Of a stretch of 64,000 nt of DNA, positions 62,491 to 64,000 are shown one piece after another. How positions within the stretch are numbered: position 1 is the first letter of the stretch; the number at the start of each line of letters is the position of its first letter. A model generated the notes under the pieces. That model was given only the letters and a program-made list of their open reading frames with translations. It was not told the DNA's origin and searched no databases. This stretch comes from Fontibacterium abundans. GTDB taxonomy: Bacteria; Pseudomonadota; Alphaproteobacteria; Pelagibacterales; Pelagibacteraceae. Location of the stretch: the NCBI GenBank assembly GCA_965235095.1, contig OZ249405.1, one strand, 5' to 3'. The translations under genes and the position numbers were made by a program.

Positions 62491-62605
62491 CTCAACAACT
62501 AAAAAGTTTAAACTCTCTAGTTGAAAATTAAAAATATTAAATTCTTTTCTTGTATTTACAGATTTAAAAAAATAAAACACACTTCTTTTTTTAAAGTAAG
62601 TTCAA

Positions 62606-64000
62606 ATGACAAACCAAACAAGTCTTAAAGATAATTTTAGCAACGATAAAGCGAGATGGGATTCACTACAACAATCTCTGCTAGGACTTTACGGTAAAGA
62701 TGTCTACACAAGTTGGTTACAAAATATCAGTTTTACTAAAATAAATTTTAATACTTTAGTCCTAAACGTAAAAACTCGATTTATTCGTGACTGGATCGTT
62801 GCTCATTACGCTGACAAAATTTTAGATTTATATAAGAAACAAGACGCAAATATTACTCGTATAGAGTTTCAAATTTCAGAAAGAGTTGAAACAAAGAGCA
62901 ACAGCAAATCAAACGTAATTGATTTTGAGAAGAAAGAATTCCTTCAAGACAGTGGTAGTTATGGACTTTCAAAAATTGATGAAAGATTAGTTTTTGATAA
63001 TTTTATAGTTGGAAAAAGTAATGAACTTGCTTTTACAGCAGCAAATAGAATTATTGATAATTTAAATAAATATAATCCACTTTATATTTATGGTGGAGTT
63101 GGCTTAGGAAAAACACACCTTTTAAATGCTATTGGAAATAAATTATTAAAAAAAATAGATAAAGTTATTTATGTGTCTGCAGAAAGATTCATGTATCAAT
63201 TCGTTAGATCTATAAAAAATAATGATGTTGTAAAATTTAAAGATATTTTTAGAAGTGCAAAAGTTTTAATTATAGACGACATACAATTTGTGAGCGGCAA
63301 AGACGTAACTCAAGAAGAATTTTTTCACACGTTTAATGCATTAATAGAATCGGGTTCACAAATAGTTATTTCTTGTGACAGACCACCAAACGAACTGGAT
63401 AGAATACAAGACAGAATTAAATCGAGACTATCAGGCGGCCTAGTTGTCGATATTCAAAGTCCAGATTTTGAACAAAGAGTTAAAATTTTAAAACAAAGAT
63501 GTTTAAAAGAATTCCACGCTTCAGAGAGAAACATTGCTATTGATGATGAGGTTATTAATTTTATAGCCAATGAATTAAAACTTAGCGTTAGAGAAATGAT
63601 AGGCGCATTTAATAGAATAGCGGCTTATCTAAATATAAATAATAGAAAGATCTCTGTGGCAGAAGCTAAGAGTATTTTAAGAGATTCTTTGAATAAAATT
63701 GAGACCAATATCACTATAGAAGACATTCAAAAAACCGTAGTTTCTTATTATAATATTTCAATGCATGATTTTATGTCTTCAAGAAGATCAAGATCTGTTG
63801 CGAGACCAAGACAAATTGCAATGTATTTATCAAAGAAAATGACTACAAAATCCTTACCTGATATCGGCAGAAGATTTTCTGGTAGAGACCACACAACTGT
63901 CATTCATGCGATTAAAAAAGTAGAAGAGTTAATGATTCAAGATAAAAACTTTGAAAATGAAGTTAAAGATCTTAATCAAAAATTAACAAAAACTGTTTAA
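62606..64000 (+). CDS. dnaA: Chromosomal replication initiator DnaA
   Basis: DnaA melts the replication origin. The 464-residue protein is complete, its stop being the last three bases of the window. Domain I (about 1-90) has WDSLQQSLLGLYGKDVYTSWL; domain III has the Walker A GGVGLGKTHLLNAIG, Walker B KVLIIDDIQFVSGK and the SRLSGGLVVDI sensor region; domain IV ends with the DNA-binding signature SSRRSRSVARPRQIAMYLSKK and DIGRRFSGRDHTTVIHA. A short linker domain II (about 90-125) is present. Upstream gap of 155 bases should hold its promoter. The gene is about 53 kb from parS. Confidence 0.98.
   Translation: MTNQTSLKDNFSNDKARWDSLQQSLLGLYGKDVYTSWLQNISFTKINFNTLVLNVKTRFIRDWIVAHYADKILDLYKKQDANITRIEFQISERVETKSNSKSNVIDFEKKEFLQDSGSYGLSKIDERLVFDNFIVGKSNELAFTAANRIIDNLNKYNPLYIYGGVGLGKTHLLNAIGNKLLKKIDKVIYVSAERFMYQFVRSIKNNDVVKFKDIFRSAKVLIIDDIQFVSGKDVTQEEFFHTFNALIESGSQIVISCDRPPNELDRIQDRIKSRLSGGLVVDIQSPDFEQRVKILKQRCLKEFHASERNIAIDDEVINFIANELKLSVREMIGAFNRIAAYLNINNRKISVAEAKSILRDSLNKIETNITIEDIQKTVVSYYNISMHDFMSSRRSRSVARPRQIAMYLSKKMTTKSLPDIGRRFSGRDHTTVIHAIKKVEELMIQDKNFENEVKDLNQKLTKTV

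Noticed and set aside
62496..62523. CAACTA/TAGTTG inverted repeat upstream of dnaA
   Set aside because: Six-base stem with a 16-base loop and no T-tract; not distinguishable from chance in A+T-rich DNA.
1..64000. CRISPR arrays, insertion sequences, tRNA genes and phage genes
   Set aside because: No spaced direct repeats, transposase motifs, or gaps large enough for RNA genes other than the listed leaders were seen.

Overview
The window is a gene-dense, very A+T-rich stretch of bacterial chromosome. Protein families and gene order are those of an alphaproteobacterium. The extreme compaction (no gap over about 200 bases, many 1-12 base overlaps, few terminators) and Lys/Asn/Ile-rich proteins fit a streamlined marine lineage of the SAR11/Pelagibacterales type. 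The lineage is an inference; no rRNA or tRNA gene is present to confirm it. I see no insertion sequence, phage gene, CRISPR array or tRNA. No gene-free stretch exceeds 300 bases; the longest (16238-16433, upstream of the porin) holds a probable promoter.

Layout. 1-1762: end of a histidine operon (hisF partial, hisE), a HIT hydrolase and an acetyltransferase. 1767-5698: lolA and ftsK, divergent from a UbiH-type hydroxylase. 5687-16237: a chromosome-maintenance block with ogt, mnmE, mnmG, rsmG, parA and parB facing holA, lptE, leuS and a DUF3576 lipoprotein; a perfect parS site lies inside rsmG. 16434-19919: a major porin with a strong terminator, a ThiE/TenI-like protein, a YggS PLP-binding protein, an L,D-transpeptidase-fold protein and an orphan winged-helix regulator. 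19912-28166, minus strand: grpE, dnaK, dnaJ, a TPR/O-GlcNAc-transferase-like protein, dapB, nth and a PfkB kinase. 28245-31014: rph, rdgB, rsmI and a BON-domain lipoprotein, facing maeB.

33382-53454 is a long plus-strand run broken by one minus-strand gene: murJ, trpS, a universal stress protein, an Nfu scaffold, a Bax-like glucosaminidase, [polysaccharide deacetylase on minus], tsaB, miaB, phoH-like, ybeY, lnt, metK, trmB, nusA, infB, rbfA, truB, rpsO, pnp. This is the classical alphaproteobacterial translation/RNA super-cluster with several usual members missing from their places (rimI, fur, corC, an XRE regulator, rimP, ylxR). 53451-61237, minus: fabA-fabB-fabI, an SH3 protein, a MoeB/ThiF protein, dut, coaBC, ubiB, ubiE. 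61280-64000, plus: mutM, rpsT and dnaA, which ends on the last base.

How it works together. The content is mostly housekeeping: replication initiation and segregation (dnaA, parABS, holA, ftsK), tRNA modification (mnmE, mnmG, tsaB, miaB, trmB, truB), translation and RNA decay (nusA, infB, rbfA, pnp, rph, ybeY), chaperones, the outer-membrane lipoprotein/LPS route (lnt, lolA, lptE), fatty-acid synthesis, and ubiquinone synthesis. I found no convincing new defence or metabolic system. The most interesting signals are regulatory and architectural: parS encoded within rsmG, heat-shock-type promoters at grpE and dnaK where hrcA/CIRCE would be expected, a hairpin with a T-tract just ahead of nusA, convergent genes sharing mutually overlapping stop codons, and an orphan winged-helix protein with a decayed receiver domain.
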